A DNA stretch of 64,000 bases from Bacteroidetes bacterium B1(2017) (GTDB lineage Bacteria; Bacteroidota; Bacteroidia; UKL13-3), in contig NKJG01000001.1 of assembly GCA_002256395.1 (NCBI GenBank), positions 1 through 64,000 on the forward strand, given 5' to 3'. The notes beneath the pieces were generated by a model. The model did no database searches. It was not told the DNA's origin and worked only from the letters and a program-made list of their open reading frames with translations. Below, piece after piece: positions 16,374 to 25,712 of this stretch (positions within the stretch are counted from its first letter, which is position 1; every line of letters begins with the position of its first letter). The position numbers and the translations under genes are program-made.

Positions 16374-17339
16374 CTATTTTTTTTCATTGTCTTCAACTTT
16401 GACCTCGCCATTTCCAGACTTGATATCACAATCAGCCGGTTGATTAATATTAACCTTGGCTGTATTTATATCCTTCCTTCCATCATTCTGAATGGCATAT
16501 TTTAATATGTTAGCAACATCCTGATTTGAAATATCTTTCAGATCAAACATATCTCCGCCTGGAGGGGGATAGTAATCCATTCTTCCATCTGATGAAAAAT
16601 AAGTGCCCCCCTTATCATTTAGTCCTAATAAGTGCAAAAACTCGTGACTAACCATCTCCTGATCTTCACCACCATTGTGTGAGTCTGAAATTGTTGCTCC
16701 AAGCCCAATGCTAGTCTGATATAAAATATTGTTCATTTCTATAAGTTTGCCATTTTTAGTAGTGCCACCAACGGCTTTTCCATTAACATATTCTGTTGAC
16801 TTTGTTGTACCCTTATATAAATTCCCAACAGGATCCGACATCCAGTTCAGTGCATTTTGAACGCCTTTTTCTGCAGGTGGCACTACATTAATTTGAAAAG
16901 ATACAGTATATTCCTTACCATTTATTGTTGCTTTCTTACTCAAAGAATTTAGCTCTCCAGAAGCCTTTAATGCCTGATCATAAGCTTCCTTATTAGTTGT
17001 ATAGACATTTGCAGTAATTAAAATTGTGCCTTTTGAATCAACCGTTACACCAAAATCCCTGCCATCATTATCAACAAAAATTATTGGGCTATTACCTGTA
17101 AAATGAAATGGTGTTAACGAAGGATATTTCCTCTGCATCGGATCCAAACTCAACCACCTACCTAACCTCGCATCATAAATCCTAGCACCAAAATCATAAT
17201 CGTTTCCAGTGCCGTTTATTTCGTTATCTGCTTCCTTCCCATTAAAAGCAAATCTGTACTCAACTTTTTCTTGCAAATAATGTATGTGAAGACTTGTATT
17301 TGCAGTGGCTAAAGGTTGATATGGGTATGAAAATTTCAA
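16374..17339 (-). pseudogene. Orphan Rhs tip D with metzincin protease domain
   Basis: 321 codons. Residues 25-95 are a standard Rhs-associated core (EYRFAFNGKEADNE, YDFGARIYDARLGRWLSLDP, FTGNSPIIFVDNDGRDFG). The tip carries a zinc-protease signature HEFLHLLGLND (H232, E233, H236, G239, D242), followed 12 residues later by RMDYYPP (M254), a Met-turn-like segment. HExxHxxGxxD with a Met-turn is the metzincin plan with Asp as third ligand, as in snapalysin. The toxin would therefore be a peptidase. The frame lacks the N-terminal Rhs shell, so it is an orphan tip; ATG 17339 may or may not be used. Confidence 0.7.
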
Positions 17340-17401
17340 TAGGTGTATTTGTGGTATAAAAATAGGAAGAAATTCTCAATTGAATTTAAATAAATGTTCT
17401 T

Positions 17402-17550
17402 AAAAAAAAGTAGAACTTGATTCCTTTAAACCAAATTCTACTTTTCTTATCTCCTTTTTCAATATTCTAACATCCACCTCTATGTGCTTTATTTTCATTA
17501 AATTTCTTAGTAAGTAATGCTATTTATCATAAAGCAAATGTAGCGTGCAG
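17402..17550 (-). repeat. Rhs module-end repeat, copy 3, with terminator
   Basis: Minus-strand copy between the tip B immunity gene and tip D. It shares TAGCATTACTTACTAAG and TTTATGATAAATAG (reverse strand) with copy 1 and the hairpin GTAGAACTTGATT/AAATTCTAC. It fills most of the 226-nt gap between 17340 and 17565. Confidence 0.75.
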
Positions 17551-17565
17551 TGGAGAGTACGGCTA

Positions 17566-18174
17566 TTACTTTTCAGTATTGTAATTTTCAACTTTTAGTA
17601 ATTTCCCCTCCAAAGAATAATATTTCCAAACACCACATTTTTTTAAATGACTAAAATATTCTTCTGATTTAATATTCCCATTTGGATAATAATTAATACA
17701 TGTTGTAGGTTTTTTATAGCCAAAACCACTAAACAATGTGTCTTTCATAGCATACTTATTAGAATTGGCCTTTTCAATCAATATTGTATCAATTTGGTAT
17801 TCTAAATAAATATCAGTTTTTTCAAATCCATACTCGCAAACTTTTCTTTTTAATCCATTTGGATAAAAGTACAGCCATGTTCCAATTTCAACTCCATATA
17901 AATATCCTTCAATTGATTTAACATTTCCATTATCATAATAATTCATATAAACCCCATGACATTCTCCTTTAAATTTGGTTTTAATTCCCTTTTTTTGACC
18001 ATTTTTATAAAATTGTTCTTCAAAACTAAAACCTTCAGATGTCTCATAAACAATAGTTTTTATTGAATCTTCATCAAAAAACATTTCACAGGTTAATTTA
18101 TTAGTTTGGGCATACGATTCATAATTGCAAATTATTACTAGTAAAAAGAATATATGTTTAAATAGTTTTATCAT
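17566..18174 (-). CDS. YwqK-like MORN-repeat candidate immunity protein of tip B
   Basis: 202 residues with a signal peptide (to about SYAQ, residue 23), so periplasmic. Several MORN-type repeats are visible (EQFYKNGQKKGI, MNYYDNGNVKSIEGYLYGVEIGTWLYFYPNGLKRK, INYYPNGNIKSEEYF, CGVWKYYSLEGKL), as in the YwqK antitoxin family. The start overlaps the tip B stop by 4 nt. The two MORN immunity-like proteins in this array (here and at 13857) are related in design but not close copies. Confidence 0.65.
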   Translation of the reverse strand: MIKLFKHIFFLLVIICNYESYAQTNKLTCEMFFDEDSIKTIVYETSEGFSFEEQFYKNGQKKGIKTKFKGECHGVYMNYYDNGNVKSIEGYLYGVEIGTWLYFYPNGLKRKVCEYGFEKTDIYLEYQIDTILIEKANSNKYAMKDTLFSGFGYKKPTTCINYYPNGNIKSEEYFSHLKKCGVWKYYSLEGKLLKVENYNTEK

Positions 18175-20102
18175 TTTTTTGGTATGATATATTGAATGGT
18201 TACATTTCTATTTAACTCCCTTACAGTTTGTTCAGAATTTCCTCTACTCGACGAAACACCTGCACCTCCATTGTTTGTTATTTTGGAACAGGGTACTCCG
18301 ATATTTACTAATGCTCCTTCTACTGTTGCTGTCCTTTTTTCAGATAATTCCTGATTGTCATATTCCAATGATTGATTGTCAGGATTTGCACAACCTATTA
18401 GATTTGCTTCATAGTCGGGATTCGAGTTTAGGAATCCTTTAACATCATTTAATGTAGACTCGTTATTAATTGTTTCTCCAGCAACTTTAATTTCCTTCTT
18501 AATTTCAGCACTAGATTGGTCAAAAAAAATGATTTCATTCGGCCGACCAAAAATTATTTCCCTATCATTTTGCACCCCATCTTCATCATTCTTTGATTTT
18601 AATTCCTTTGCTTTAAACTTATCATTTGCATTTCTAAATATTGGAGAATAATTACCAATTTTAAAACCGGTCTCCTTTCCATCTTTATCTAAAATAAAAA
18701 AGACACTTTTCCATGAATCTGAAGTGGAATGAAACAATTTATGGACACTTTCCTTGGCCGCTATATTCATATCAACATATAAGGCATCACCCCCCTTACT
18801 TTTCACTCTATTTTGAGGGTCCATAATTCTAAATATAGTTTGACCACAATAATTATTTTTGTTATCATACCATCTTATTACTATCAATTCCTCCAATCCA
18901 TCCAAATCAATCGCAACTATTACTTTATTTCCAGCAAACTGATAGGGAGTATACCAAGGATATTCCTTTGTCAGTGGATCAACGGAAAGAAACTTACCCA
19001 ATCTTGGGTTGTAAACCCTAAAGCCATAATCATACACATTTCCATTACCATAAGTCTCATCATCTGACTCCTTCCCATTAAAACCGAATCTATACTCACT
19101 CATCTGATACGTTCTTCCCGCCAGTGGTGCGCCGAATGGCGAATAATCTGTTGCGGAAATTACCTCTGCTTTGAAGTAAGAAAACACGCCTGTGCTGCAT
19201 ATTGCAGTCTTCTTATCTGATATAACTGTAAGAACATTTCCAAGGTGATTACTCATTTCATAATGCTTGTTGCCACGATACGATGCAAAGCTTCCAAACA
19301 ACATACTTACATTTGTTGCAGAGCCTGTGCTATACTCGTCTGAGCTAATCATATTGTTTGTGTTTTGATCACGTACTGTTCTATACGCAAGTATACTATT
19401 TGTTTCATAAACGCCCAAGCGACTGCTTCCGTATATATGCCATTCGTTTATTTTTAAACTATCGGCATATAAGGTGCTATTGGCCGCAAAATGATTAAAC
19501 AATTGCTCATAAAACGATTCGCCGTAATAGTTGTGAATTAAGGTAAAATAATGCTCCATATCGGTGCTGCTACTGCCATATAAAGGAGCCAAGGTTGTTT
19601 GAGCGGCGCTTATTCCACTTGGGCTAATTAAGGCGGCGGTGTATAAATACGTAGGTAAATCGTGGTCTTTAAACCAATTTAAAACCCATGCTTTGCGCAG
19701 GGCTTCTGTGGCTCCTGGAGCATATTGTATTACCATATTGGTAAGCGTTTGTGGCTGCAATTGGTTCAGGGCAATTAATAGATCTAATTTGCTTACTTGG
19801 TTGCAGGTAAAACTACTACCTCCCAAACCTGTGTTATATACCAACTCATTTACCTTTGATAGGCTTGCTAGTTCATTTACAATACTTGGGTTATTGGTAT
19901 TAATTAAATTAGTAAGTATATCGCTAAACGTTCCGCTACAAGTAAGGTAGTTAATGCTTGCATCTAATGAGCTTATAACATCGGCTATTCCATTTGTACT
20001 AATATAGGTTCCTATATCGCTTAATTCATTACTTAACACAGAAGGGACTACAAAGAGGCGCTCTGCGCCTCTTTTTTTTTGCCTTAAAAGAAATATAATC
20101 AA
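18171..20102 (-). pseudogene. 5'-truncated Rhs gene B with OmpA-like C-terminus
   Basis: 643 codons read from a TTG; the first ~20 codons cover a terminator hairpin and poly-T, so the real Rhs part starts near 20045. Residues 25-330 are upstream Rhs-protein sequence and core (HYEMSNHLGNVLTVISDKK, YSPFGAPLAGRTY, EYRFGFNGKESDDE, YNPRLGKFLSVDPL). The last ~100 residues resemble an OmpA/peptidoglycan-binding domain (LIGCANPDN, LSEKRTATVEGALVNIGV, ELNRNVTIQYI). It is the longest Rhs piece here, but it has no signal peptide or full beta shell, so it was cut by a rearrangement at its 5' end. Confidence 0.7.
20052..20080 (+). terminator. Strong hairpin terminator at the Rhs B breakpoint
   Basis: A 10-bp stem AAAGAGGCGC/GCGCCTCTTT (20052-20061, 20065-20074) with loop TCT, followed by a T run on +. 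It sits exactly where Rhs homology of gene B stops and is preceded by GGGACTAC, the reverse complement of the start of the element-end repeat. Confidence 0.7.
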
Positions 20103-20554
20103 GCATTTATACTTCTCCTTCCTCGAAAACGTTGCGAATTACGCCATGGCCTGCGGCCCTTGTTACGCGTTGCGTAAGGCATATTAAGGCAAATAACTTT
20201 TTGCAAACTGTGACGTTTTTTTTTACCATTTTTGGATATGCTTTTTATAAGGTGCAAGATGCCTTTTCCAAAGTTCTTAAATGAAAAAACTCCTAGGATC
20301 AGGCAAATAACGAATCATTCCTATGCTAAAGCTTCGGCATGCAAAGCCCCTAACATTTTCAATGAAAGGCAAACCACCTCCCTCCGCAGGTCCTTCCATG
20401 CCCAAATAAGCACCGCGCACGTCCATGCAACGCCATGCTACACCATGCCATCTTACCCCAAAAGCTAGCTGACCCTGTCAAAAGGTAGCTGAGCCTGTCG
20501 AAGCTTTGCTTTCTCCCTCATAACTACTATATTCGATAAACTAAAACAAAACAC
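20103..20554. other. Intergenic region with CATGC-type repeats
   Basis: No gene is supported. It contains poly-T at about 20216-20224, two near-identical phrases (AGCTGACCCTGTC and AGCTGAGCCTGTC, 20467-20499), and a block CATGCAACGCCATGCTACACC (part of 20422-20448) that is the reverse complement of the GCATGGCGTT repeats beyond the next gene. Confidence 0.5.
20505..20535 (+). promoter_or_regulatory. Candidate Bacteroidota promoter of the Omp28-like gene
   Basis: TTTG (20505-20508), a 19-nt spacer, then TATATTCG (20528-20535), one base from the TAnnTTTG consensus of the Bacteroidota primary sigma factor. It lies 19 nt before the ATG at 20555. Confidence 0.35.
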
Positions 20555-22567
20555 ATGAGAAAAATCTACATCCTTTTAGGACTTGCTTTACTTAGCTTTA
20601 AGAATAATCAAGCGCAAACCTTTTCAGATAATTTTGATAGCTATACCGCCAATGCATTTTTAGGCACGAGCAATAGCGCTTGGAAAACTTGGACCAACAA
20701 ACCAGGTGGAGCAGATGATATTAAAATATCAAACGCCAAAGCTCATAGCGGTAGCAACTCATTATACTTTACCTCTGTTGCTGCCAATGGCGGACCATCA
20801 GATATCGTGCTTCCTTTTGGTTCAGAGCTTACTTCTGGAACCTTTTCTATGAGCATGTATATGTTTGTAGATACACAAAAGAAAGGATACTTTAACCTAC
20901 AAGAACAAAAAACATTGGGCAATGGTTGGAGCATAGATGTGAACTTTGACTCGATTGGTGGCTTTGAAATTGTAAACACCCAAAACGGTAGATTACTAAG
21001 CGGTACTTATACCCAAAACACCTGGTTTAAATGTGAGCTAAAAATTAATTTAAGCTCTAATACCTGGGAGTTTCTACTAGATGATGTATCGAAAGGAAGT
21101 TTCCAAAACTACTACCGAAAAATTGCGAGCATGGATATTTATCCAACTTTTAATAGCTCGTATTATATAGATGATATTAGCTATACCATAACACCTCAAA
21201 CTCCTAGCACACTTAATGCTTCGCTTACGTATATTGATAAAGTGGAAGGTAGATTATCGGGCCAAAAAACAATTCCTATGGTAGAAATTAGAAACTTAGG
21301 TTCAACTAAAATAACCTCTGCAACGGTTGAAGTGAGTTATAATGGAAATACCATTAGTAAATCGGCTACTGGATTAAACATAGATACCAATGCCTTGGCT
21401 CAAATTCCATTCGATAATTTTATAAGTTTGGCACCAGGCCTGCATGCTGTTACGGCAACTATTAAGCAAGTAAATGGCACAACAGATGATATTAGCACAG
21501 ATAACACAAAATCTATTTCTATTAACCCAACTGTACCTGCTCCAAACAAAGTAGTTGTGGCCGAAGAAGCTACTGGAACTTGGTGTACTTGGTGCCCTCG
21601 TGGGGCGGTGTTTATGCGCAAAATGGATGATAAATATGGCGACTATTTTGTAGGTATTGCCGTACATAATAACGACCCTATGGAAAATGCAAACTACGAT
21701 GGTGGTTTGGGCACTATTTCTAGCGGCTACCCTAGTATGGTGGTGGATAGAGGTGCAGATATTGACCCATCTGTAGTAGAACCCGATTTCTTAAAAAGAA
21801 TTATGGTGGCACCTAAAGGTGGAATTACCTGTGGTGCTAATTATACCGCTGCTACCAAAGAATTAAAAGTAAGTTTAACTACTAAATTTTTAAGCAGCGC
21901 AACGGGCAATTATAAATTGGCTTTTGTATTGGTTGAAGATAACGTAACAGGCAGTGGAAATGGTTGGGATCAAGTAAACTCATACGCTGGAGGCTCTAAA
22001 GGCGAAATGGGTGGTTTTGAAAAATTACCTAACCCTGTTCCAGCAGCACAAATGGTTTACGACCATGTAGGTCGTGTAATCTATCCTAACTTTAAAGGTC
22101 TTTCAAATGCCTTTGCAAGCACTATAAATGCCAACGATTCTTTTATTCATAACTTCTCTGTAAACTTAGATCCAAGCTGGAAATATGAGAACTTAGCAGT
22201 AGTTGGTTTGCTTATCGACCCTAGTGGTAAAATAGACAATGCAAACAGAGTAGATTTGGCTCAAGCTATTGCAAATGGGTATAGAACAGGTACGCAAGTT
22301 TTGGGTGTAAAAAATGTAAGTATAGGGTTGAACCAAGCCACAATTTATCCTAACCCTAGCAAGAACCAATTTACCATTGAGTTAACAGGTGCAAGCCTGA
22401 ACCAAGCTCAGGTAGAAGTGTATAGCATGGATGGAAAATTAATGTATAGCCAAAACCTAAACACTCATTTGAGCTCAATAGACGCCAGCGCATGGCCTGC
22501 AGGCGTTTATGTAGGCACCATTACCTCAAGCGAAGGACTACAAACGATTAAGCTTGTAAAGGAATAA
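20555..22567 (+). CDS. Omp28-family T9SS protein with thioredoxin-like motif
   Basis: 670 residues. Signal peptide (to about NNQAQ, residue 21), an N-terminal beta-sandwich region (about 22-215), a CARDB-like adhesion segment (about 220-330), then an Omp28-related domain (about 335-580) that opens with EEATGTWCTWCPRG, a thioredoxin-like CxxC (CTWC) typical of this family. A T9SS type A sorting domain closes it (YPNPSKNQFTIEL to GLQTIKLVKE). It is predicted to be secreted by T9SS and surface-bound, possibly with a redox or disulfide role; the CxxC is the only hint of activity. It has its own terminator at 22661-22695. Confidence 0.85.
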   Translation: MRKIYILLGLALLSFKNNQAQTFSDNFDSYTANAFLGTSNSAWKTWTNKPGGADDIKISNAKAHSGSNSLYFTSVAANGGPSDIVLPFGSELTSGTFSMSMYMFVDTQKKGYFNLQEQKTLGNGWSIDVNFDSIGGFEIVNTQNGRLLSGTYTQNTWFKCELKINLSSNTWEFLLDDVSKGSFQNYYRKIASMDIYPTFNSSYYIDDISYTITPQTPSTLNASLTYIDKVEGRLSGQKTIPMVEIRNLGSTKITSATVEVSYNGNTISKSATGLNIDTNALAQIPFDNFISLAPGLHAVTATIKQVNGTTDDISTDNTKSISINPTVPAPNKVVVAEEATGTWCTWCPRGAVFMRKMDDKYGDYFVGIAVHNNDPMENANYDGGLGTISSGYPSMVVDRGADIDPSVVEPDFLKRIMVAPKGGITCGANYTAATKELKVSLTTKFLSSATGNYKLAFVLVEDNVTGSGNGWDQVNSYAGGSKGEMGGFEKLPNPVPAAQMVYDHVGRVIYPNFKGLSNAFASTINANDSFIHNFSVNLDPSWKYENLAVVGLLIDPSGKIDNANRVDLAQAIANGYRTGTQVLGVKNVSIGLNQATIYPNPSKNQFTIELTGASLNQAQVEVYSMDGKLMYSQNLNTHLSSIDASAWPAGVYVGTITSSEGLQTIKLVKE

Positions 22568-22573
22568 GAAAAA

Positions 22574-22650
22574 GCATGGTATTGCATGGTGTTGCATGGC
22601 GTTGCATGGCGTTGCATGGCGTTGCATGGCGTTGCATGGCGTTGCATGGT
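22574..22650 (+). repeat. 10-bp tandem repeat GCATGGCGTT, about 7.7 copies
   Basis: Begins 6 nt after the Omp28-like gene stop. The first two units read GCATGGTATT and GCATGGTGTT, the next five are identical GCATGGCGTT, and a partial unit closes the array. Inverted single copies occur at about 20422-20448, on the other side of the gene. It has no spacers and is not CRISPR. Confidence 0.85.
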
Positions 22651-22660
22651 AAAACTTTTA

Positions 22661-22695
22661 AAAATGTTGTATGCGCTGCATACAACATTTTTTTT
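22661..22695 (+). terminator. Hairpin terminator of the Omp28-like gene
   Basis: 14-bp perfect stem (22661-22674 with 22678-22691, core ATGTTGTATGC) and a 3-nt loop, running into eight T residues. A clear intrinsic terminator in the + direction. Confidence 0.85.
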
Positions 22696-22838
22696 GCCCG
22701 CAGGATATTACCATGCCATAAGGCACGAAGTGCCTGTTCCATGCAAGGCCATGCCTAAAGGCCAGTTTACTGGCCTGTTCCAAGCCTTTCTTTATTGGGT
22801 AGGCGATTTTTCAATTATAAATTATAAATTCGCGAGTG

Positions 22839-23972
22839 ATGAAAGTTGCATTAATAACTGGTATAACTGGCCAAGATGGCGCCTATTTGGCCGAATTTTT
22901 ATTAAAAAAAGGATATTTTGTTCATGGCATTAAGCGCCGTAGCTCCTTATTTAATACCGATAGAATAGATCATTTATACCAAGATCCACATGAGAAAAAT
23001 GTAAATCTTAAATTGCATTACGGCGATTTAACTGATAGCACGAATCTCATCCGCATTATTCAAGAAACACAACCGGATGAAATTTACAACTTGGCTGCCA
23101 TGAGCCATGTGCATGTAAGTTTTGAAACACCAGAATACACTGCTAATGCCGATGGTATTGGCACCCTACGTATACTAGAGGCCATTAGAATTCTTGGGCT
23201 CGAGAAAAAAACTAAAGTTTACCAAGCCTCTACTTCCGAACTTTACGGTTTGGTTCAGGCCGTACCGCAAAGCGAAACCACTCCTTTTTACCCACGCTCA
23301 CCATATGCCGTAGCTAAATTATATGGCTATTGGATTACGGTAAACTACCGCGAAGCATACGGCATGTTTGCCTGCAATGGAATATTATTTAACCATGAAA
23401 GTCCGGTAAGAGGTGAAACCTTTGTTACACGCAAAATTACCCGTGCAGTAGCTAAAATTGCCATGGGATTGCAGGATAAGTTGTTTCTTGGAAACCTGAA
23501 TGCACAAAGAGATTGGGGCCATGCTAAAGACTATGTAGAAGCCATGTGGCTTATTTTGCAACAAGAAAAGCCAGAAGATTTTGTGATTGCTACAGGTAAA
23601 ACAACCTATGTACGCGACTTTGTAAAAATGGCATTTGCAGAAGCGGGTATCGTACTTCGTTTTGAAGGAGAAGAAGCAAATGAAAAGGGAATTATTGAAT
23701 CCTTAGATGCAGAAAAAATGAAGGCAATAGGTTTAGAAAACAAGCTTCAAGTTGGTCAAGAAGTGGTTGCGGTAGACCCAAGATATTATAGGCCTACAGA
23801 AGTAGATTTATTAATTGGCGACCCTACCAAGGCCAATGAAAAATTAGGCTGGATACCTCAAAATACGGTTCAAACCTTGGTTCAAGACATGATGCAATCG
23901 GATATAAATTTGATGAAACGCGATAAGTTTTTGAAAGACTCAGGCCACGCTATAATGAGGTATTTTGAATAG
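22839..23972 (+). CDS. gmd: GDP-mannose 4,6-dehydratase
   Basis: 377 residues from ATG 22839 (a GTG one codon earlier is also in frame). Converts GDP-D-mannose to GDP-4-keto-6-deoxymannose, the first step to GDP-fucose, GDP-rhamnose or GDP-perosamine. The NAD(P)-binding glycine motif [15 protein letters not shown] is at the N-terminus, followed by [16 protein letters not shown], the active-site STSELYG and [15 protein letters not shown] (Tyr/Lys), and [16 protein letters not shown], all classic Gmd signatures. Full length for the family. It stands alone on +, away from the polysaccharide locus, converging with the response regulator gene. No partner fucose synthase is in the window. Confidence 0.95.
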   Translation: MKVALITGITGQDGAYLAEFLLKKGYFVHGIKRRSSLFNTDRIDHLYQDPHEKNVNLKLHYGDLTDSTNLIRIIQETQPDEIYNLAAMSHVHVSFETPEYTANADGIGTLRILEAIRILGLEKKTKVYQASTSELYGLVQAVPQSETTPFYPRSPYAVAKLYGYWITVNYREAYGMFACNGILFNHESPVRGETFVTRKITRAVAKIAMGLQDKLFLGNLNAQRDWGHAKDYVEAMWLILQQEKPEDFVIATGKTTYVRDFVKMAFAEAGIVLRFEGEEANEKGIIESLDAEKMKAIGLENKLQVGQEVVAVDPRYYRPTEVDLLIGDPTKANEKLGWIPQNTVQTLVQDMMQSDINLMKRDKFLKDSGHAIMRYFE

Positions 23973-23974
23973 CC

Positions 23975-24793
23975 TTAGTTCCATTTTCTTTTTTTCCTGC
24001 GTTTAGGTTTTACTTTCTTTCTTGGACTTAAGGAAAAGAAATATTCTCGGCAATTTTCTATTAATCCATTATCCTCCAACGAAACAGATTGGCTGCTCAA
24101 AAATTGATTTTGATTATAATACACAAATGTTGGACTAATTAATCCTGTTATAAAAGCCCAAGCCGCCAATTGATGAGAATTTTTAAGGTTTAATGATTTT
24201 AAGATAGCACCTCTATACTTTTCTATACTAGATGTTTCGTAGCCTAAAATAGGTGCAATTTCATTTGAACTAAGGCCTAAGCAAATAAGTTTTATTATCT
24301 TTTTATCAAGAGGCGAGATAAGGTTTCGCCAATAGCTTTCATCTTTTAAATGCAAGCTACTAACTTTTGACGTTCCCTCCCATTCCACAATCGGGTGTAT
24401 GGTATCATAAACCATTCTACCCTCCAGGAGTTTGGTTGCACATAGTTCTATCATTTCGGGAGTTTTAGCACAATAGTTTTGTGTGCCTATATCGCTTAGC
24501 CCTTTCATGGCATTACCATAATACCCATGCGAAACCAATAATAACTTAAAAGGGACCTGCTGGGAGATTAAATTTCGAATAGTTTCCAAACCATTTAAGA
24601 TGGGCATTTGAAAATCAATCACTGCTATGTCAATGTCGGCCTCAATTGAATTGTTTGCTAGGAAAGATAAAAAATCGGCACCATTCATAAAAGTATGACG
24701 TACCTCAAACTGATCCGTTTCATTCAAAGCCTTGCATAGCAATTTCATGTCGCCTTCATTGTCATCAATTAGGGCAATTCTATATTTTTTCAT
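23975..24793 (-). CDS. LuxR-family response regulator
   Basis: 272 residues. Receiver domain 1-125 with acidic pair D10/D11, phospho-acceptor D60 (AVIDFQMP) and K110. A LuxR-type helix-turn-helix follows at about 160-215 (DKKIIKLICLGLSSNEIAPILGYETSSIEKYRGAILKSLNLKN). A low-complexity tail ends in a Lys/Arg cluster (KKVKPKRRKKRKW). It probably regulates transcription after phosphorylation by a histidine kinase not encoded here. It converges with gmd with only 2 nt between the stop codons. Confidence 0.85.
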   Translation of the reverse strand: MKKYRIALIDDNEGDMKLLCKALNETDQFEVRHTFMNGADFLSFLANNSIEADIDIAVIDFQMPILNGLETIRNLISQQVPFKLLLVSHGYYGNAMKGLSDIGTQNYCAKTPEMIELCATKLLEGRMVYDTIHPIVEWEGTSKVSSLHLKDESYWRNLISPLDKKIIKLICLGLSSNEIAPILGYETSSIEKYRGAILKSLNLKNSHQLAAWAFITGLISPTFVYYNQNQFLSSQSVSLEDNGLIENCREYFFSLSPRKKVKPKRRKKRKWN

Positions 24794-25144
24794 ACGTGGG
24801 GTATTAAAAATAGGTTCAAAAACAAAAGCTAAAATGAACCTAAGACAATTCTAAAAAATACTTTTTCAATTTAAAAGGCCCTTTATAAAATAATAAAAAC
24901 TTTATCTTAGAAACAAGATTTTCGCCCTCAAACGCACGTAGCCCTAGGGAAAGCGTGGAGCATGAAAGCATGAAGCATGAAGACAAATTCCTATATTAGA
25001 AATTGAACTCCTAATACAGCACAAAAAAAAGGAGACGTATCCTAAAGATACGTCTCCTTTTCAAAAATTTTTCTCTATTTCTTCCCACTTCACAATTCCC
25101 AACCTCTCATCCTCTCACTTCTCAACCTCCCACTTCCCATCCTC
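24794..25144. other. Intergenic region with terminator
   Basis: No gene seen. It contains the hairpin at 25027-25061 and C/T-rich imperfect repeats of TCTCACTTC/CCACTTCCC type (25077-25150). Confidence 0.6.
25027..25061. terminator. Bidirectional hairpin terminator
   Basis: 11-bp stem GGAGACGTATC/GATACGTCTCC (25031-25041, 25047-25057) with loop CTAAA, flanked by A8 and T4. It would end transcription of the adhesin/PID-CTERM operon on the minus strand. Confidence 0.8.
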
Positions 25145-25675
25145 TCACTTCCTTCTTCTCCACACACCAAACCCAATTCCCAAAGCCACCAAAACACCAC
25201 CATCAATAGGGGCATCTGGATCACCTGGGTTATCTGGTATATTTGGATCTACGTTCTTAATTTTGGGTGTTGGTCCAGTAGTGGTAATTCCGTTGGTAGA
25301 TCCCGCGCTAGGGCTATTGTTTTGGTTCACACCAGGTCCGTTTTGCGCTTGGCCAGAACCACCACCTATAACAGTACTTTTATTAGAATTTTCTTTTTGC
25401 ACCTCAATATCCAAATCCCTTACAGGCTGGTTGTTTTGATCCTGCTCAACTTTTTTATCTGAGCTTCTACGTTTGTATTCATAGGTAGAGCGTTGGGTGC
25501 TATTATCGCCAAAACTACTTTCAAATCTGTTAGAATTTAATCCATCACTAAAAAATCCGCTTTCATCCTCCTCATTTTCATCTTCGGTTTGTGCTTTAAC
25601 ACTGGTATTACTTGCAAGCATGGCAAAAACCACTAAAAGTATTAAGCCAAATTGTTTTGTTATATTCTTTTTCAT
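25145..25675 (-). CDS. Small exported protein with PID-CTERM-like tail
   Basis: 176 residues. Signal peptide 1-29 (ending VKAQ), a hydrophilic, Asn/Gln/Ser-rich low-complexity middle, and a C-terminus DAPIDGGVLVALGIGFGVWRRRK: a Pro-Ile-Asp motif, a short hydrophobic helix and a basic end. This is the tripartite plan of PID-CTERM sorting signals in Bacteroidota. It starts 37 nt after the giant adhesin stop and is probably co-transcribed with it. Function of the mature protein is unknown. Confidence 0.75.
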   Translation of the reverse strand: MKKNITKQFGLILLVVFAMLASNTSVKAQTEDENEEDESGFFSDGLNSNRFESSFGDNSTQRSTYEYKRRSSDKKVEQDQNNQPVRDLDIEVQKENSNKSTVIGGGSGQAQNGPGVNQNNSPSAGSTNGITTTGPTPKIKNVDPNIPDNPGDPDAPIDGGVLVALGIGFGVWRRRK

Positions 25676-25712
25676 GAGTCTGTTTCTTTATATTATTATC
25701 AATTGGCTACTC

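Noticed and set aside
20232..20468. 78-codon + frame upstream of the Omp28-like gene
   Set aside because: Lies over CATGC-type repeats, Cys/His/Pro-rich translation with no motif and no start signal.
22574..22650. Possible CRISPR array
   Set aside because: Repeat units are 10 bp and contiguous with no spacers; no cas genes in the window.
22548..22933. Overlapping frames on both strands reading the GCATGG tandem repeat
   Set aside because: Their sequence is only the translation of the 10-bp repeat and the terminator; the real gene downstream is gmd from 22839.
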